From contig NZ_PYFX01000001.1 in NCBI RefSeq assembly GCF_003020115.1, positions 124,001 through 188,000 on the forward strand: a stretch of DNA of 64,000 nucleotides, read 5' to 3'. The stretch is from Bradyrhizobium sp. MOS002 (lineage in GTDB: Bacteria; Pseudomonadota; Alphaproteobacteria; Rhizobiales; Xanthobacteraceae). Made by a program: the position numbers and the translations under genes. How positions within the stretch are numbered: the stretch's first letter is position 1; each line of letters begins with the position of its first letter. The notes below the pieces were generated by a model. The model was given only the letters and a program-made list of their open reading frames with translations, did not search any database and was not told where the DNA came from. Shown here piece by piece: positions 17,604 to 27,420 of the stretch.

Positions 17604-18575
17604 ATGGCTCCGCATTTTACCGTTATCCGCGACACCACGCCGGACTCCGCCATTGCAAGGGGTGCCGTGGTCGCCATGGGCAATTTCGACGGCGTTCATC
17701 TCGGTCATCGCGCCGTGATCGCGGCAGCCCTGGAAATGGGCCGGATACATGGCCGCCCTGCGCTGGCATTGACCTTCGAGCCGCATCCGCGCCGGTTTTT
17801 CAGCCCCAACACCCCGCAATTCCGCCTGACGGACGAGCGTGCCAAGCTGCGGCTTCTGGCCGGCACCGGACTTGACGGCGCCGTGGTTATGACCTTCGAC
17901 AAGTCGCGCGCCGGGACCAGCGCGCAAGACTTCATTCACCATGACCTGATCGGACGCCTGGGCATCGGGGGCATCGCCGTCGGCTACGACTTCCACTTCG
18001 GCAAGGGTCGGGTCGGCTCGCCGAGCCTCCTGGTCAACGAGGCGCCCCGGCTCGGCATCGAGGTCGACGTGCAGCCGCATGTCGATATCGACGAGCGGCC
18101 GGTCTCCTCCAGCGCGATCCGGATCGCGCTCGCCGAAGGCCAACTGGACGAGGCCACGACCATGCTCGGCGCGCCCTGGTTCATCACCGGCGAGGTCATC
18201 CACGGCGAGAAGCGCGGCCGCGACCTCGGTTATCCCACCGCCAACATCCGCCTCGACGCCAATTGCGGCCTCAAGCACGGCATCTATGCGGTGCGGATCG
18301 GCCGCGGCGCGGAGCGGCTGGACGGGGTGGCAAGCTTCGGCCGCCGCCCGACGTTTGATAATGGTGCGCCGCTGCTGGAAATCTTCCTGTTCGACTTCAA
18401 GGGCGATCTTTACGGACAGGCGCTCGACTGCGCCTTTATCGGCTTCATCCGCGAAGAGCTGAAATTCGACGGCCTGGATGCCCTGATCCGCCAGATGGAC
18501 GACGATTCTGCTCGCGCCCGGGCCATGCTCGCCGCCGCCCCGGACGCGTTTCCGAGGCTTGGCGCCATCGATTGA
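17604..18575 (+). CDS. ribF: Bifunctional riboflavin kinase / FAD synthetase
   Basis: A 323-residue enzyme producing FMN and FAD. The N-terminal nucleotidyltransferase domain has MGNFDGVHLGH (HxGH-type motif) and the SSSAIRIALAEG segment. The C-terminal flavokinase domain has GRDLGYPTANIRLD, with the PTAN motif, and ends with FIREELKFDGLDALIRQM. Length is normal (about 310-330). It is 202 bp upstream of ileS, a conserved ribF-ileS-lspA order. Confidence 0.96.
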   Translation: MAPHFTVIRDTTPDSAIARGAVVAMGNFDGVHLGHRAVIAAALEMGRIHGRPALALTFEPHPRRFFSPNTPQFRLTDERAKLRLLAGTGLDGAVVMTFDKSRAGTSAQDFIHHDLIGRLGIGGIAVGYDFHFGKGRVGSPSLLVNEAPRLGIEVDVQPHVDIDERPVSSSAIRIALAEGQLDEATTMLGAPWFITGEVIHGEKRGRDLGYPTANIRLDANCGLKHGIYAVRIGRGAERLDGVASFGRRPTFDNGAPLLEIFLFDFKGDLYGQALDCAFIGFIREELKFDGLDALIRQMDDDSARARAMLAAAPDAFPRLGAID

Positions 18576-18777
18576 GGCCGGAAACCGGCCCGCCGAACCT
18601 TTTGCGCTTCCCCCGCCCCCCTGCTATGGAGAGCCCATGTTTGCGCGGCGCATCATAGGGATTAGCGGCCCGGCTTCCGCCTGAGCCTTCGGCTCGGCGC
18701 AAGACCGGGATGTTGTCGTTTCACCCGCGATTCCGCATCGCCATCCGTTCCCGCGCCCTTCCGAGCCAGTCAGCCTC

Positions 18778-21700
18778 ATGTCCGACAAGCCACAAAAGTC
18801 CCAAAAATCCGAAGCCAAAGATTATTCGAAAACCCTGTTCCTGCCGCAGACCGAATTCCCGATGCGTGCCGGCCTGCCGCAGCGCGAGCCGGAGCTGCTG
18901 AAATACTGGAACGACATCGGCCTATACGACAAGCTCCGCCAGGAAGCCCAGGGCCGCGCCAAATTCGTGTTGCATGACGGCCCGCCCTACGCCAACGGCA
19001 ACATCCATATCGGGCACGCGCTGAACAAGATCCTCAAGGACGTCGTGACCAAGAGCCAGCAGATGCTCGGCTTCGACTCCAACTATGTGCCTGGATGGGA
19101 CTGCCACGGCCTGCCGATCGAATGGAAGATCGAGGAAGAGAACTACCGCTCCAAGGGCAAGCAGAAGCCCGACTTCCGCGACTCCGCCGCGATGGTGGCA
19201 TTCCGCAAGGAATGCCGCGCCTATGCGACACACTGGATCAACGTGCAGCGCGAGGAATTCAAGCGCCTCGGCATCATCGGCGACTGGGATCATCCCTATC
19301 AGACGATGAGCTATCCCGCCGAAGCGCAGATCGCCCGCGAGCTGATGAAGTTCGCCGCCAACGGCACGCTGTATCGCGGCTCCAAGCCGGTGATGTGGAG
19401 CGTGGTCGAGAAGACCGCGCTCGCCGAGGCCGAGGTCGAGTACGAGGACTACACCTCCGACATGGTGTGGGTAAAATTTCCCGTCACCTCCCCGGCACAT
19501 GGTGCGCTCGCCGATGCTTCGGTCGTGATCTGGACCACCACGCCCTGGACACTGCCCGGCAACCGCGCGATCTCGTTCTCACCGAAGATCGCCTACGGCC
19601 TCTACAAGGTGACGGATGCGGTCGCGGACAATTGGGCGAAGACCGGCGATCTCCTGATCCTGGCTGACGCGCTCGCTGCAGAGGTGTTCAAGCAGGCGCG
19701 CGTCACGGCCTATGAGAAGGTGCGCGACATTCCCGGCGACACCTTGGACGCCGTGGAGTGCGCCCATCCCTTGCGCGGCCTCGATGGCGGTTACGCGTTT
19801 ATCGTGCCGCTGCTCGCCGGCGAGCATGTCACCGACGATACCGGCACCGGCTTCGTGCACACCGCGCCGAGCCACGGCCGCGAGGACTTCGACGTCTGGA
19901 CGGCCAATACCCGCGAGCTCGATGAGCGCGGCATCTCGACCGCGATCCCCTACACTGTCGACGAGAACGGCGCCTATACCGCGCAGGCCCCCGGCTTTAC
20001 CGGCAAGCGCGTGCTCAACGACAAGGGCGAGAAGGGCGATGCCAATGAGGCCGTGATCAAGGCGTTGGTCGAGGCCGGCAAGCTGCTCGCGCGCGGCCGC
20101 CTCAAGCACCAGTATCCGCATTCCTGGCGCTCGAAGAAGCCGGTGATCTTCCGCAACACGCCGCAATGGTTCATTGCGATGGACAAGGACATCAGCGACG
20201 ACGGCCACGCCAAGAAGGGCGACACGCTACGCGCCCGCGCGCTGCATGCGATCTCGGTCACGCAATGGGTGCCGCCGTCGGGTGAGAACCGCATCAACGG
20301 CATGATCGCCAATCGTCCGGACTGGGTGATCTCGCGCCAGCGCGCCTGGGGCGTTCCGATTGCCGTGTTCGTGCGCGAGAAGAGCGACGGCTCGGCCGAG
20401 ATCCTGCAGGACGAAATCGTCAACCAGCGCATCACCGAGGCCTTCATGGAGGAAGGCGCCGACGCCTGGTACATGGAAGGCGCCCGCGAGCGCTTCCTTG
20501 GATCGCGCGCGAAGGAAGACTGGAAGAAGATCGACGACATCTGCGACGTCTGGTTCGATTCCGGCTCCACGCACGCCTTCGTGCTCGAGGATCGCCAGAA
20601 CTTCCCGCAGCTCGGCAACATCGTTCGCAAGGTCGACGGCGGCGGCGACACCGTGATGTATCTGGAAGGCAGCGACCAGCATCGCGGCTGGTTTCACTCG
20701 TCGCTGCTGGAGAGCGCGGGCACGCGCGGCCGCGCGCCCTACGACATCGTGCTCACCCATGGCTTCACGCTCGACGAGAACGGCCGCAAGATGTCGAAGT
20801 CGATCGGCAACACAGTCGAGCCTCAGAAGGTGATCAAGGATTCGGGCGCGGATATCCTGCGTCTGTGGGTCTGCGCCACCGACTATGCCGACGACCAGCG
20901 CATCGGCCCGGAGATCCTGAAGAACACCATCGAGACCTATCGCAAGCTGCGCAACACCGTGCGCTGGATGCTGGGAACGCTGGATCACTACAAGCTGGCC
21001 GACGCAGTCGCGCCCGCCGACATGCCTGAGCTCGAACGGCTGATGCTGCACGAGCTCGCGGTCCGTGCTGCCGTCGTCCGAAAGGCCTATCAGGAGTTCG
21101 ACTACAAGACCGTGGTCGCAACCCTGTCCGCCTTCCTGAATAGCGAGCTCTCCGCGTTCTATTTCGACATCCGCAAGGACACGCTGTATTGCGATCCGCC
21201 GTCCTCGCCGACGCGCAAGGCGGCGCTGACCACGATCGACCTGTTGTGCAGCTCGATCCTGAAATGGCTGGCGCCGATCCTCAGCTTCACCGCGGAGGAG
21301 GCCTGGCGCATGTACAGGCCCGACGCAGAACCCTCGGTGCACCTGACGCAGTTTCCCGACGACCTCGAAAGCCTGCGCGACGACAAGCTCGCCGCGAAGT
21401 GGGAAGCGATCCGCAACGTCCGCCGCGTCGTCACCGGTGCGCTGGAGCTCGAACGCGCCGCCAAGAACATCGGGTCGTCGCTGGAGGCATCGCCGGTCAT
21501 CTATGTCGCCGACCGCGACATGCTTGCGACGCTGTTCGACACGGACCTCGCCGAGATCTGCATCACCTCGAACTACGAGGTGCGCGAGGGCGAGGCGCCG
21601 GCTTCCGCATTCCGTCTCGATGCCGTTCCAGGCGTCGCTGTCGTGGTGGAGAAGGCGGTCGGCACCAAATGCGCCCGTTCCTGGAAGATTTCGCCGACGG

Positions 21701-21786
21701 TGGGTGAAGACCCCGAATATCCCGACGTCACCCCGCGCGACGCCAAGGCGCTGCGCGAATGGAAGGCGCTGGGGGTCAGCGTTTAA
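18778..21786 (+). CDS. ileS: Isoleucyl-tRNA synthetase
   Basis: A 1002-residue class I aminoacyl-tRNA synthetase. The HIGH motif is [12 protein letters not shown] (His77-His80) and KMSKS lies near residue 671 ([12 protein letters not shown]). The editing CP1 domain contains [11 protein letters not shown]. The zinc-finger cysteine quartet at the extreme C-terminus of E. coli IleS is not evident here, as in alphaproteobacterial forms. The ATG at 18778 is the first in frame consistent with MSDKPQKSQ. It is the largest gene of the window, with an intact frame. Confidence 0.97.
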   Translation: MSDKPQKSQKSEAKDYSKTLFLPQTEFPMRAGLPQREPELLKYWNDIGLYDKLRQEAQGRAKFVLHDGPPYANGNIHIGHALNKILKDVVTKSQQMLGFDSNYVPGWDCHGLPIEWKIEEENYRSKGKQKPDFRDSAAMVAFRKECRAYATHWINVQREEFKRLGIIGDWDHPYQTMSYPAEAQIARELMKFAANGTLYRGSKPVMWSVVEKTALAEAEVEYEDYTSDMVWVKFPVTSPAHGALADASVVIWTTTPWTLPGNRAISFSPKIAYGLYKVTDAVADNWAKTGDLLILADALAAEVFKQARVTAYEKVRDIPGDTLDAVECAHPLRGLDGGYAFIVPLLAGEHVTDDTGTGFVHTAPSHGREDFDVWTANTRELDERGISTAIPYTVDENGAYTAQAPGFTGKRVLNDKGEKGDANEAVIKALVEAGKLLARGRLKHQYPHSWRSKKPVIFRNTPQWFIAMDKDISDDGHAKKGDTLRARALHAISVTQWVPPSGENRINGMIANRPDWVISRQRAWGVPIAVFVREKSDGSAEILQDEIVNQRITEAFMEEGADAWYMEGARERFLGSRAKEDWKKIDDICDVWFDSGSTHAFVLEDRQNFPQLGNIVRKVDGGGDTVMYLEGSDQHRGWFHSSLLESAGTRGRAPYDIVLTHGFTLDENGRKMSKSIGNTVEPQKVIKDSGADILRLWVCATDYADDQRIGPEILKNTIETYRKLRNTVRWMLGTLDHYKLADAVAPADMPELERLMLHELAVRAAVVRKAYQEFDYKTVVATLSAFLNSELSAFYFDIRKDTLYCDPPSSPTRKAALTTIDLLCSSILKWLAPILSFTAEEAWRMYRPDAEPSVHLTQFPDDLESLRDDKLAAKWEAIRNVRRVVTGALELERAAKNIGSSLEASPVIYVADRDMLATLFDTDLAEICITSNYEVREGEAPASAFRLDAVPGVAVVVEKAVGTKCARSWKISPTVGEDPEYPDVTPRDAKALREWKALGVSV

Positions 21787-21792
21787 CTCTGC

Positions 21793-21914
21793 GTCGTCCC
21801 GGCGAAGGCCGGGACCCATAACCACGACCGCCGATTGCAGCGAAGGCTGATGACCACGAGTCCCTCAAACAACTTCCGCCTCGGAGTATGGATCCCGGCC
21901 TTCGCCGGGACGAC
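21793..21914. repeat. Intergenic palindromic repeat, GTCGTCCCGGCGAAGG family
   Basis: Long imperfect hairpin between ileS and lspA. The left arm GTCCCGGCGAAGGCCGGGAC and the right arm CCCGGCCTTCGCCGGGACGAC are each palindromic and mutually inverted. A second member is at 47048-47174. The right arm ends 37 bp before the lspA start. Confidence 0.85.
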
Positions 21915-21950
21915 GGCGGTGTTTGTAGTGGAGATAGAGATCTCCCCTGC

Positions 21951-22445
21951 ATGACCCCGCTCCGCGCCGGCATCCTCGCGGCCCTGGTCACGCTCGTGGC
22001 CGACCAGGCCTCAAAGCTCTGGCTGCTGAACGTGTTCGACCTTGCCCGTCGCGGCGCGGTGAGCGTGACGCCATTCTTCGACCTGGTGCTGGCCTGGAAC
22101 ATCGGCATCAGCTTCGGCTGGCTCCAGAACGACGGTCAGGCGGCGCAAATGGCGCTGATGGCCGTGAAGGTCCTCGCCGTGGTTGCGCTGGCGATCTGGA
22201 TGGCCCGCTCGCACACCCTGCTGGCAACTATCGCGCTCGGCCTGATCATCGGCGGCGCCATCGGCAATGGCATCGACCGCCTGGCCTATGGCGCGGTGGT
22301 CGATTTTGCCCTGTTCCACGTCGAGATCGGCGGAAATACCTATAATTGGTACGTGTTCAACCTCGCAGACGTGGCCATCGTTGCTGGCGTGGCGGCGCTA
22401 TTGTATGATTCCTTCCTGGGGGTACCCGCCGCAAAAGCGCCCTGA
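21951..22445 (+). CDS. lspA: Lipoprotein signal peptidase (signal peptidase II)
   Basis: A 164-residue inner-membrane aspartyl protease that removes signal peptides from diacylglyceryl-prolipoproteins. Four membrane segments are visible. The catalytic dyad lies in GGAIGNGIDRLAYGAVVDF (first Asp region) and FNLADVAIVAG (second Asp). VADQASKLW is the N-terminal family motif. The ATG at 21951 is preferred because upstream codons derive from the repeat. Confidence 0.95.
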   Translation: MTPLRAGILAALVTLVADQASKLWLLNVFDLARRGAVSVTPFFDLVLAWNIGISFGWLQNDGQAAQMALMAVKVLAVVALAIWMARSHTLLATIALGLIIGGAIGNGIDRLAYGAVVDFALFHVEIGGNTYNWYVFNLADVAIVAGVAALLYDSFLGVPAAKAP

Positions 22446-22494
22446 TCCCGGCCGATACGGACCGGCAGGCGGAACCTTGCTTTTGCGAGGGATT

Positions 22495-23271
22495 ATGCCG
22501 CGCGAGAGCGGCAAACTGCCACAATTTGGAACAGGTACAGTGATGCGCAGCTCGAAAACCAGCGGTTCGATGGTTGAAGACCCCCGGCAGGGGTTCTGGC
22601 GGGCGTTGAAATTGTCCGCTGTCGCGCTCGGCATCGGTCTCGTCATGTCGGCTGGCGCCGCACGCGCCGGTGACGACGGCGAGGACGACGACGACATGAC
22701 CTTCGAAGAGAAGCTCATCGACAACCTGATGTCGGGCATCGGCGCCAAGAGCATGGAGAAGAAGGGTATCGAATACCGCGAGCGCTCGCCGCTGGTGGTG
22801 CCGCCCAAGCTTGACCTGCCGCCGCCCGCCGGGACCGAAGCCAAGAACGCACCGAACTGGCCGAAGGACCCTGACGAGAGACGCCGCAAGGAGGCCATCG
22901 CGCAGCGCAAGAAGGCCGTCAAGGCGACGGAGAGCTGGCAGGCCGGCCGGGCGTTGTCCCCCGCCGAGATGGAGGTCGGCAGGACAGCCGCACCCGAGCG
23001 CACGAGCAATGATCCTATTCAGCCGGGTACCAACGGCAACCCGTCGCTCAGCCCGGCTCAGCTCGGCTTCACCGGCGGTCTGTGGGGCATGATGAAGGGC
23101 AGCGGCGCCTCCGAAAACAAGCAGTTCACGACCGAGCCGCCACGCCAGTCGCTGGTCGAGCCGCCGCCGGGCTATCAGACACCGTCGCCGAGCTACGCCT
23201 ATGGCGCCGGAGAGGACAAGTCACGGCGGACCTATTTCGACATCATGTCCGGCAAGGACAAGGAACAATAG
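22495..23271 (+). CDS. Exported Pro/acidic-rich protein of unknown function
   Basis: A 258-residue protein. An N-terminal hydrophobic segment (about 40-58; LKLSAVALGIGLVMSAGAARA) looks like an uncleaved or late signal sequence. An acidic stretch (GDDGEDDDDM), then TFEEKLIDNLMSGIGAKSME and a Pro/Lys-rich tail ending MSGKDKEQ follow. The ATG at 22495 has GAGG 6 bp upstream; the ATG at 22543 would shorten the N-terminus. No named domain is recognised. It lies 49 bp after lspA and 198 bp before two M16 peptidases, so it may belong to an envelope-maturation group. Confidence 0.65.
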   Translation: MPRESGKLPQFGTGTVMRSSKTSGSMVEDPRQGFWRALKLSAVALGIGLVMSAGAARAGDDGEDDDDMTFEEKLIDNLMSGIGAKSMEKKGIEYRERSPLVVPPKLDLPPPAGTEAKNAPNWPKDPDERRRKEAIAQRKKAVKATESWQAGRALSPAEMEVGRTAAPERTSNDPIQPGTNGNPSLSPAQLGFTGGLWGMMKGSGASENKQFTTEPPRQSLVEPPPGYQTPSPSYAYGAGEDKSRRTYFDIMSGKDKEQ

Positions 23272-23469
23272 CCCTCCTGTCCTTCGATATCCCGACAGAC
23301 GCGGACCCGCGCCGGCGGCTCGTGCGCGCCGGACGCGGTCTTTAAATTGCTTATCAGTAACTTGCGCCCGAGTTGAGTTCTCTGCTTCGTGACGCGAAGC
23401 GTTTGCCGCACGGTGTACCATGCCGTGTCTCCGAGCCGGACGTCCGGGCTCGGCCTTTCACTAGGGATC

Positions 23470-24864
23470 ATGATGTTCGCAAACCGATCGGTTGCCCGCC
23501 TCCTTGCCGCGCTGCTTTCGACGAGTGTCCTGACGGCCGGCGCATCCCTTGCGCAGACCACGGTGACGTCGGCTCCGCCCGCCAGCTTCACGCTCGGAAA
23601 CGGCATGCAGGTCGTGGTGATTCCCGACCACCGCACGCCCGTCGTCACGGAAATGATCTGGTACAAGGTCGGCTCGGCAGACGAGACGCCGGGCAAGTCC
23701 GGGCTCGCGCACTTCCTCGAGCATCTGATGTTCAAGGGCACCTCCAAGCATCCGGTCGGCGAATTCTCCCAGACCGTGCTCCGCGTCGGCGGCAACGAGA
23801 ACGCCTCGACCTCGGTCGACTACACCAACTACTACCAGCGCGTGCCGCGCGAGCAATTGCCGACCATGATGGAGTTCGAGGCCGACCGCATGACCGGCCT
23901 GATCCTCAAGGACGAGAACGTGTTGCCCGAGCGCGACGTCGTGCTCGAAGAATACAACATGCGCGTCGCCAACAATCCGGACGCGCGGCTGAACGAGCAG
24001 ATCATGGCCGCGCTCTATCTCAACCATCCCTACGGCCGGCCGGTGATCGGCTGGCACCAGGAGATCGAGAAGCTCGATCGCGAGGATGCGCTCGCCTTCT
24101 ATCGCCGCTTCTATGCGCCGAACAACGCGATCCTGGTGATCGCCGGCGACGTCGAGGCCGCCGACATCCGCCCGCTGGTCGAGCGCAATTTCGGCTCCAT
24201 CCCGGCCCAGCCCGCGATCCCGGCGCGCCGTGTCCGCCCGCAGGAGCCGGAGCCCGCGGCGCCGCGCACCGTGACCCTGGCCGATCCGCGCGTCGAGCAA
24301 CCCGGCTTGCGGCGCTATTACCTGGTGCCCTCGGCAACCACGGCAGCAGCCGGCGAAAGCGCGGCCCTCGATGTGCTGGCGCAGCTGATGGGCAGCGGCA
24401 ACAATTCCTATCTCTACCGCGCGCTCGTGGTCGACAAGCCGCTCGCGGTCTCCGCCAGCGCCAGCTATTCGAGCATCTCGCTCGACCCGACCCAGTTCGC
24501 GATCTCGGCTTCGCCCAAATCCGGCGTCAGCTTCGCCGAGGTCGAGCAGGTGGTCGACGGCGTCATTGCCGACGTCGCGCAGAATCCGATCCGCGCCGAG
24601 GATCTCGAGCGGGTCAAGACCCAGCTCATCGCCGAGGCGATCTACGCCCAGGATAACCAGGCGGTGCTGGCACGCTGGTATGGCGGCGCACTGACCACGG
24701 GCCTGTCGATCGAGGACATCCGGAGCTGGCCAGATCGCATCCGCGCGGTCACCGCCGAGCAGGTCCGCACGGTCGCGCAGAAATGGCTCGAGAAGAAGCG
24801 CTCGGTGACGGGCTATCTGATCAAGGACACCGGCGCCGCCAAGCGCGAGGAGAAGCGTTCGTGA
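23470..24864 (+). CDS. Exported M16 zinc peptidase (catalytic partner)
   Basis: A 464-residue pitrilysin-family protease. A signal peptide covers about 1-29 (…LTAGASLAQ). The inverted zinc motif H-x-x-E-H is present as HFLEH (His81, Glu84, His85). The downstream third-ligand region is EYNMRVANNPDARLNE. The tandem M16 domains end with the C-terminal half near residue 460. The ATG at 23470 follows AGGG. It overlaps by 4 bp (GTGA) a second M16 gene without the zinc motif, the usual M16B heterodimer arrangement. Substrates are unknown; periplasmic peptide degradation is likely. Confidence 0.92.
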   Translation: MMFANRSVARLLAALLSTSVLTAGASLAQTTVTSAPPASFTLGNGMQVVVIPDHRTPVVTEMIWYKVGSADETPGKSGLAHFLEHLMFKGTSKHPVGEFSQTVLRVGGNENASTSVDYTNYYQRVPREQLPTMMEFEADRMTGLILKDENVLPERDVVLEEYNMRVANNPDARLNEQIMAALYLNHPYGRPVIGWHQEIEKLDREDALAFYRRFYAPNNAILVIAGDVEAADIRPLVERNFGSIPAQPAIPARRVRPQEPEPAAPRTVTLADPRVEQPGLRRYYLVPSATTAAAGESAALDVLAQLMGSGNNSYLYRALVVDKPLAVSASASYSSISLDPTQFAISASPKSGVSFAEVEQVVDGVIADVAQNPIRAEDLERVKTQLIAEAIYAQDNQAVLARWYGGALTTGLSIEDIRSWPDRIRAVTAEQVRTVAQKWLEKKRSVTGYLIKDTGAAKREEKRS

Positions 24865-26228
24865 CCTATCCCTTCCTTCGACGTGCAGCATTCTCCGTCG
24901 TCACCGGCGCGACATTCGCACTCGCCACCGTCTCTCCGTCGCAGGCGGCTGCAAAGATCCAGCATTTGACCTCGCCGGGCGGCATCGAGGCCTGGTTCGT
25001 GCAGGATGCGACCGTGCCGCTGATCGCCATGGAATATTCCTTTGCCGGCGGCTCGGCACAGGATCCCAAGGACAAGTCGGGCGTCGCCAATCTGGTCGGC
25101 GATCTCCTCGACGAAGGCTCCGGCGATCTCGATTCCAAGACCTTCCATGAGCGGCTCGACCGCCGCGCCATCGAGCTCTCCTTCAGCGCCACCCGCGACA
25201 CCTTCCGCGGCAGCCTGCGCATGCTGCGCGACAACAAGGACGAGGCCTTCGACCTGCTGCGGAGCGCGCTGACCTCGCCGCATTTTGAAACCGCCGATGT
25301 CGAGCGCATTCGCTCGCAGGTGATCTCGGGCCTGCGCCGCGAGACCACCAACCCGACCTCGCTGGCGAGCCGCAAATTCCTGGAGATTGCCTTCGGCGAT
25401 CATCCCTACGGCCGGCAGTCCAACGGCAACCTCGACAGCGTTCCGACCATCACGGTTGCCGACATGAAGGATTATGTCGGCCGCGTGCTTGCCAAGGACA
25501 CGCTGAAGATCGCGGTGGTTGGCGATGTCGATCCGGCCACGCTCGGCAAGCTACTCGACCACACTTTTGGCAGCCTGCCCGCCAAGGCCAACCTCGTGCC
25601 GGTCCCCGACGTCGAGGCCGCCAAGCCGCCGCAACGCGCCTTCGTGACGCTCGACGTGCCCCAGACCGTGATCACCTTCGGCGGCCCCGGGGTGAAGCGC
25701 AGCGATCCGAACTTCATGGCGGCCTATGTCGTCAACCACATCCTCGGCGGTGGCGGGTTGTCCTCGCGGCTCTATCGCGAGGTGCGCGAGAAGCGCGGGC
25801 TGGCCTATTCGGTGTTCGAATCGCTGCTCTGGATGGAGCATTCGGCGGTTTTCATCGGCAATACCGGCACCCGCGCCGACCGCGCCGGCGACACCATCGA
25901 CGCCATCGACAAGGAAGTGCGCCGGATCGCCGAGGAAGGCCCGACGCAGAAGGAGCTCGACGAGGCCAAGTCCTACCTCAAGGGCTCGCAGATGCTGGCG
26001 CTCGACACCTCCTCGAAGCTCGCGCAGGCGCTGCTGCAATATCAACAGGACAAGCTGCCGATCGACTATATCGAGAAGCGTAACGGCGTTGTCGATGCGG
26101 TCACCATGGACGACGCCAAGGCGGCCGCAAAGCGCCTCTGGGGCCAGGGCCTCCTGACCGTCGTCGTCGGCCGCGCCCCACAGGCCGCGGCGCAACCGGC
26201 AGCCGCACCGGCGACGAAGTCGAACTGA
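24861..26228 (+). CDS. Exported M16 family protein, non-catalytic partner
   Basis: A 455-residue homologue of the upstream peptidase. An N-terminal signal peptide is present (cleavage near SQAAA). The position of HxxEH is replaced by VANLVGDLLDEGS, so no zinc site is present. The C-terminal substrate-binding R/Y motif region is retained (GGLSSRLYREVREKRGLAYS). Such inactive subunits pair with a catalytic M16B subunit to close the chamber. The GTG at 24861 overlaps the upstream stop, which supports coupled translation. The C-terminus is an Ala/Pro tail. Confidence 0.9.
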   Translation: MTYPFLRRAAFSVVTGATFALATVSPSQAAAKIQHLTSPGGIEAWFVQDATVPLIAMEYSFAGGSAQDPKDKSGVANLVGDLLDEGSGDLDSKTFHERLDRRAIELSFSATRDTFRGSLRMLRDNKDEAFDLLRSALTSPHFETADVERIRSQVISGLRRETTNPTSLASRKFLEIAFGDHPYGRQSNGNLDSVPTITVADMKDYVGRVLAKDTLKIAVVGDVDPATLGKLLDHTFGSLPAKANLVPVPDVEAAKPPQRAFVTLDVPQTVITFGGPGVKRSDPNFMAAYVVNHILGGGGLSSRLYREVREKRGLAYSVFESLLWMEHSAVFIGNTGTRADRAGDTIDAIDKEVRRIAEEGPTQKELDEAKSYLKGSQMLALDTSSKLAQALLQYQQDKLPIDYIEKRNGVVDAVTMDDAKAAAKRLWGQGLLTVVVGRAPQAAAQPAAAPATKSN

Positions 26229-26341
26229 CGTCTTTCGGACGCTTCCTGAAATGGCCGGGCTCGCCCGGCCATTCGCATTTCGGGCGCCATTGCCGAATGT
26301 AGGCGTCCGGGATATGTCCGGGCATCACGAATGGTGCCACT

Positions 26342-26758
26342 ATGCTGCGGATATCCCGCGATCTCGTCATCGACGAGGACGACATCGAGATCGGCTTTGT
26401 CCGCGCCTCCGGCCCGGGCGGGCAGAACGTCAACAAATTGTCGACCGCGGCCCAATTGCGCTTCGACGCGCGCAAGCTGACTATCCCGGAAGATGCGGCG
26501 ATCCGGCTCGCCCGCATCGCCGGCCAGCGCATGACCAAAGACGGCGTGATCGTGATCCACGCCCAGCGCTTCCGCACCCAGGAACGTAATCGACAGGACG
26601 CCATCGACCGCCTTACGGAGATGCTCGGCGAAGCCATGATCCGGCCGAAGCCGCGGCGCGCGACAAAGCCGACCTTTGGCTCCAAGCAGCGCCGGCTCGA
26701 GGGCAAGAAACACCGCAGCGACATCAAGTCGAAGCGCGGGCGCGGTTTCGACGACTAG
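26342..26758 (+). CDS. arfB: Alternative ribosome-rescue factor ArfB (YaeJ-type peptidyl-tRNA hydrolase)
   Basis: A 138-residue release-factor-like protein. The catalytic GGQ motif is in ASGPGGQNVNKLSTAAQLRF. The C-terminal tail is basic and disordered (KPTFGSKQRRLEGKKHRSD), as needed to probe the empty mRNA channel of stalled ribosomes. No codon-recognition domain is present, so it is not a normal RF. The ATG is at 26342. Confidence 0.95.
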   Translation: MLRISRDLVIDEDDIEIGFVRASGPGGQNVNKLSTAAQLRFDARKLTIPEDAAIRLARIAGQRMTKDGVIVIHAQRFRTQERNRQDAIDRLTEMLGEAMIRPKPRRATKPTFGSKQRRLEGKKHRSDIKSKRGRGFDD

Positions 26759-26771
26759 CAGACACAGCAAA

Positions 26772-26802
26772 AGAACTCCGGCCGCAGGGCGACCGGAGTT
26801 CT
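26772..26802. terminator. Bidirectional-type terminator hairpin
   Basis: A 10-bp stem AGAACTCCGG (26772-26781)/CCGGAGTTCT (26793-26802) with an 11-nt loop lies between the convergent arfB and the minus-strand exported-protein gene. On the minus strand the stem is followed by a short T-run (TTCTTTTGC), so it best serves that gene. On the plus strand only GCCGTTTC follows. Confidence 0.65.
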
Positions 26803-26820
26803 GCCGTTTCACTCCATTGG

Positions 26821-26850
26821 CTAGTAGCGCTTGGGCTAGTAGCGCTTGCC
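26821..26850. repeat. 15-bp tandem duplication over a stop codon
   Basis: CTAGTAGCGCTTGGG (26821-26835) is followed directly by CTAGTAGCGCTTGCC (26836-26850). On the minus strand this gives K-R-Y-stop twice in succession. The second, downstream copy is therefore untranslated unless the first TAG is read through. Confidence 0.8.
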
Positions 26851-27144
26851 CGTGGCTGCACCGCCCGTCGCGGAATCGTCGGCGGTCCCTTTGTGCGCAG
26901 CACTGCCCGTGGTGCCAACCGTGCCCCTGGTGCCCTTCGTCGGCTTCATGCCCGTCGTCTCGCCCGCTGCGCCCGGCTGGGCATTCATCTCCTCGTCGCC
27001 GCTGCCCATCGTGCTGCCTTGCATGGGTTTGCTTTGCACGGTGCCGCTGGGCTTGGCGCCAGACGACGTACCTTGCGCGAGAACGGGTGTCACAATGAGG
27101 GCCGAGACGGCGCATGCGATTGCAGAGGTTTTCACCAACTTCAT
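26836..27144 (-). CDS. Small exported Gly/Thr/Ser-rich protein
   Basis: A 102-residue protein. A signal peptide (MKLVKTSAIACAVSALIVTP then VLAQ) is followed by a low-complexity Gly-Thr-Ser-Lys tail (GTSSGAKPSGTVQSKPMQGS and similar) ending TGKRY. No folded domain is evident. The ATG at 27144 has AGGAG 8 bp upstream. Similar low-complexity secreted proteins are common in Bradyrhizobium and have no known role. The terminator at 26772 lies just downstream. Confidence 0.65.
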   Translation of the reverse strand: MKLVKTSAIACAVSALIVTPVLAQGTSSGAKPSGTVQSKPMQGSTMGSGDEEMNAQPGAAGETTGMKPTKGTRGTVGTTGSAAHKGTADDSATGGAATGKRY

Positions 27145-27420
27145 CCATTTCTCCTGGATTTTCGCGATGATCGGTTCGGCGGCTTGATGCGCCGTCCGCC
27201 TGAGCCGAACCAATCCATCGCGTTAAGAGCTCGAACGGCGCGACCGCGATGCAATCTGCCTCGTGTGGTGATCGTTTAGGAATTTGACGGCGGTTTCGCG
27301 GAATTGTCCTCCGCATATGCGGCAGCGCGGAACAAAGACCCCCGCGCGCAGCGAAACAGCCCGCTACTACCACCGCATGTTTTGCCGCGCCTAGAATTTG
27401 CGCACGCTGAATTGACGTAA

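Noticed and set aside
20227..21825. 532-codon minus-strand frame inside ileS
   Set aside because: A shadow of the high-GC ileS codon pattern. The composition is His/Arg/Ala-rich with no motif, and ileS is unambiguous.
23461..24891. 476-codon minus-strand frame opposite the M16 peptidase
   Set aside because: Antisense shadow; the plus strand has a signal peptide and HxxEH motif.
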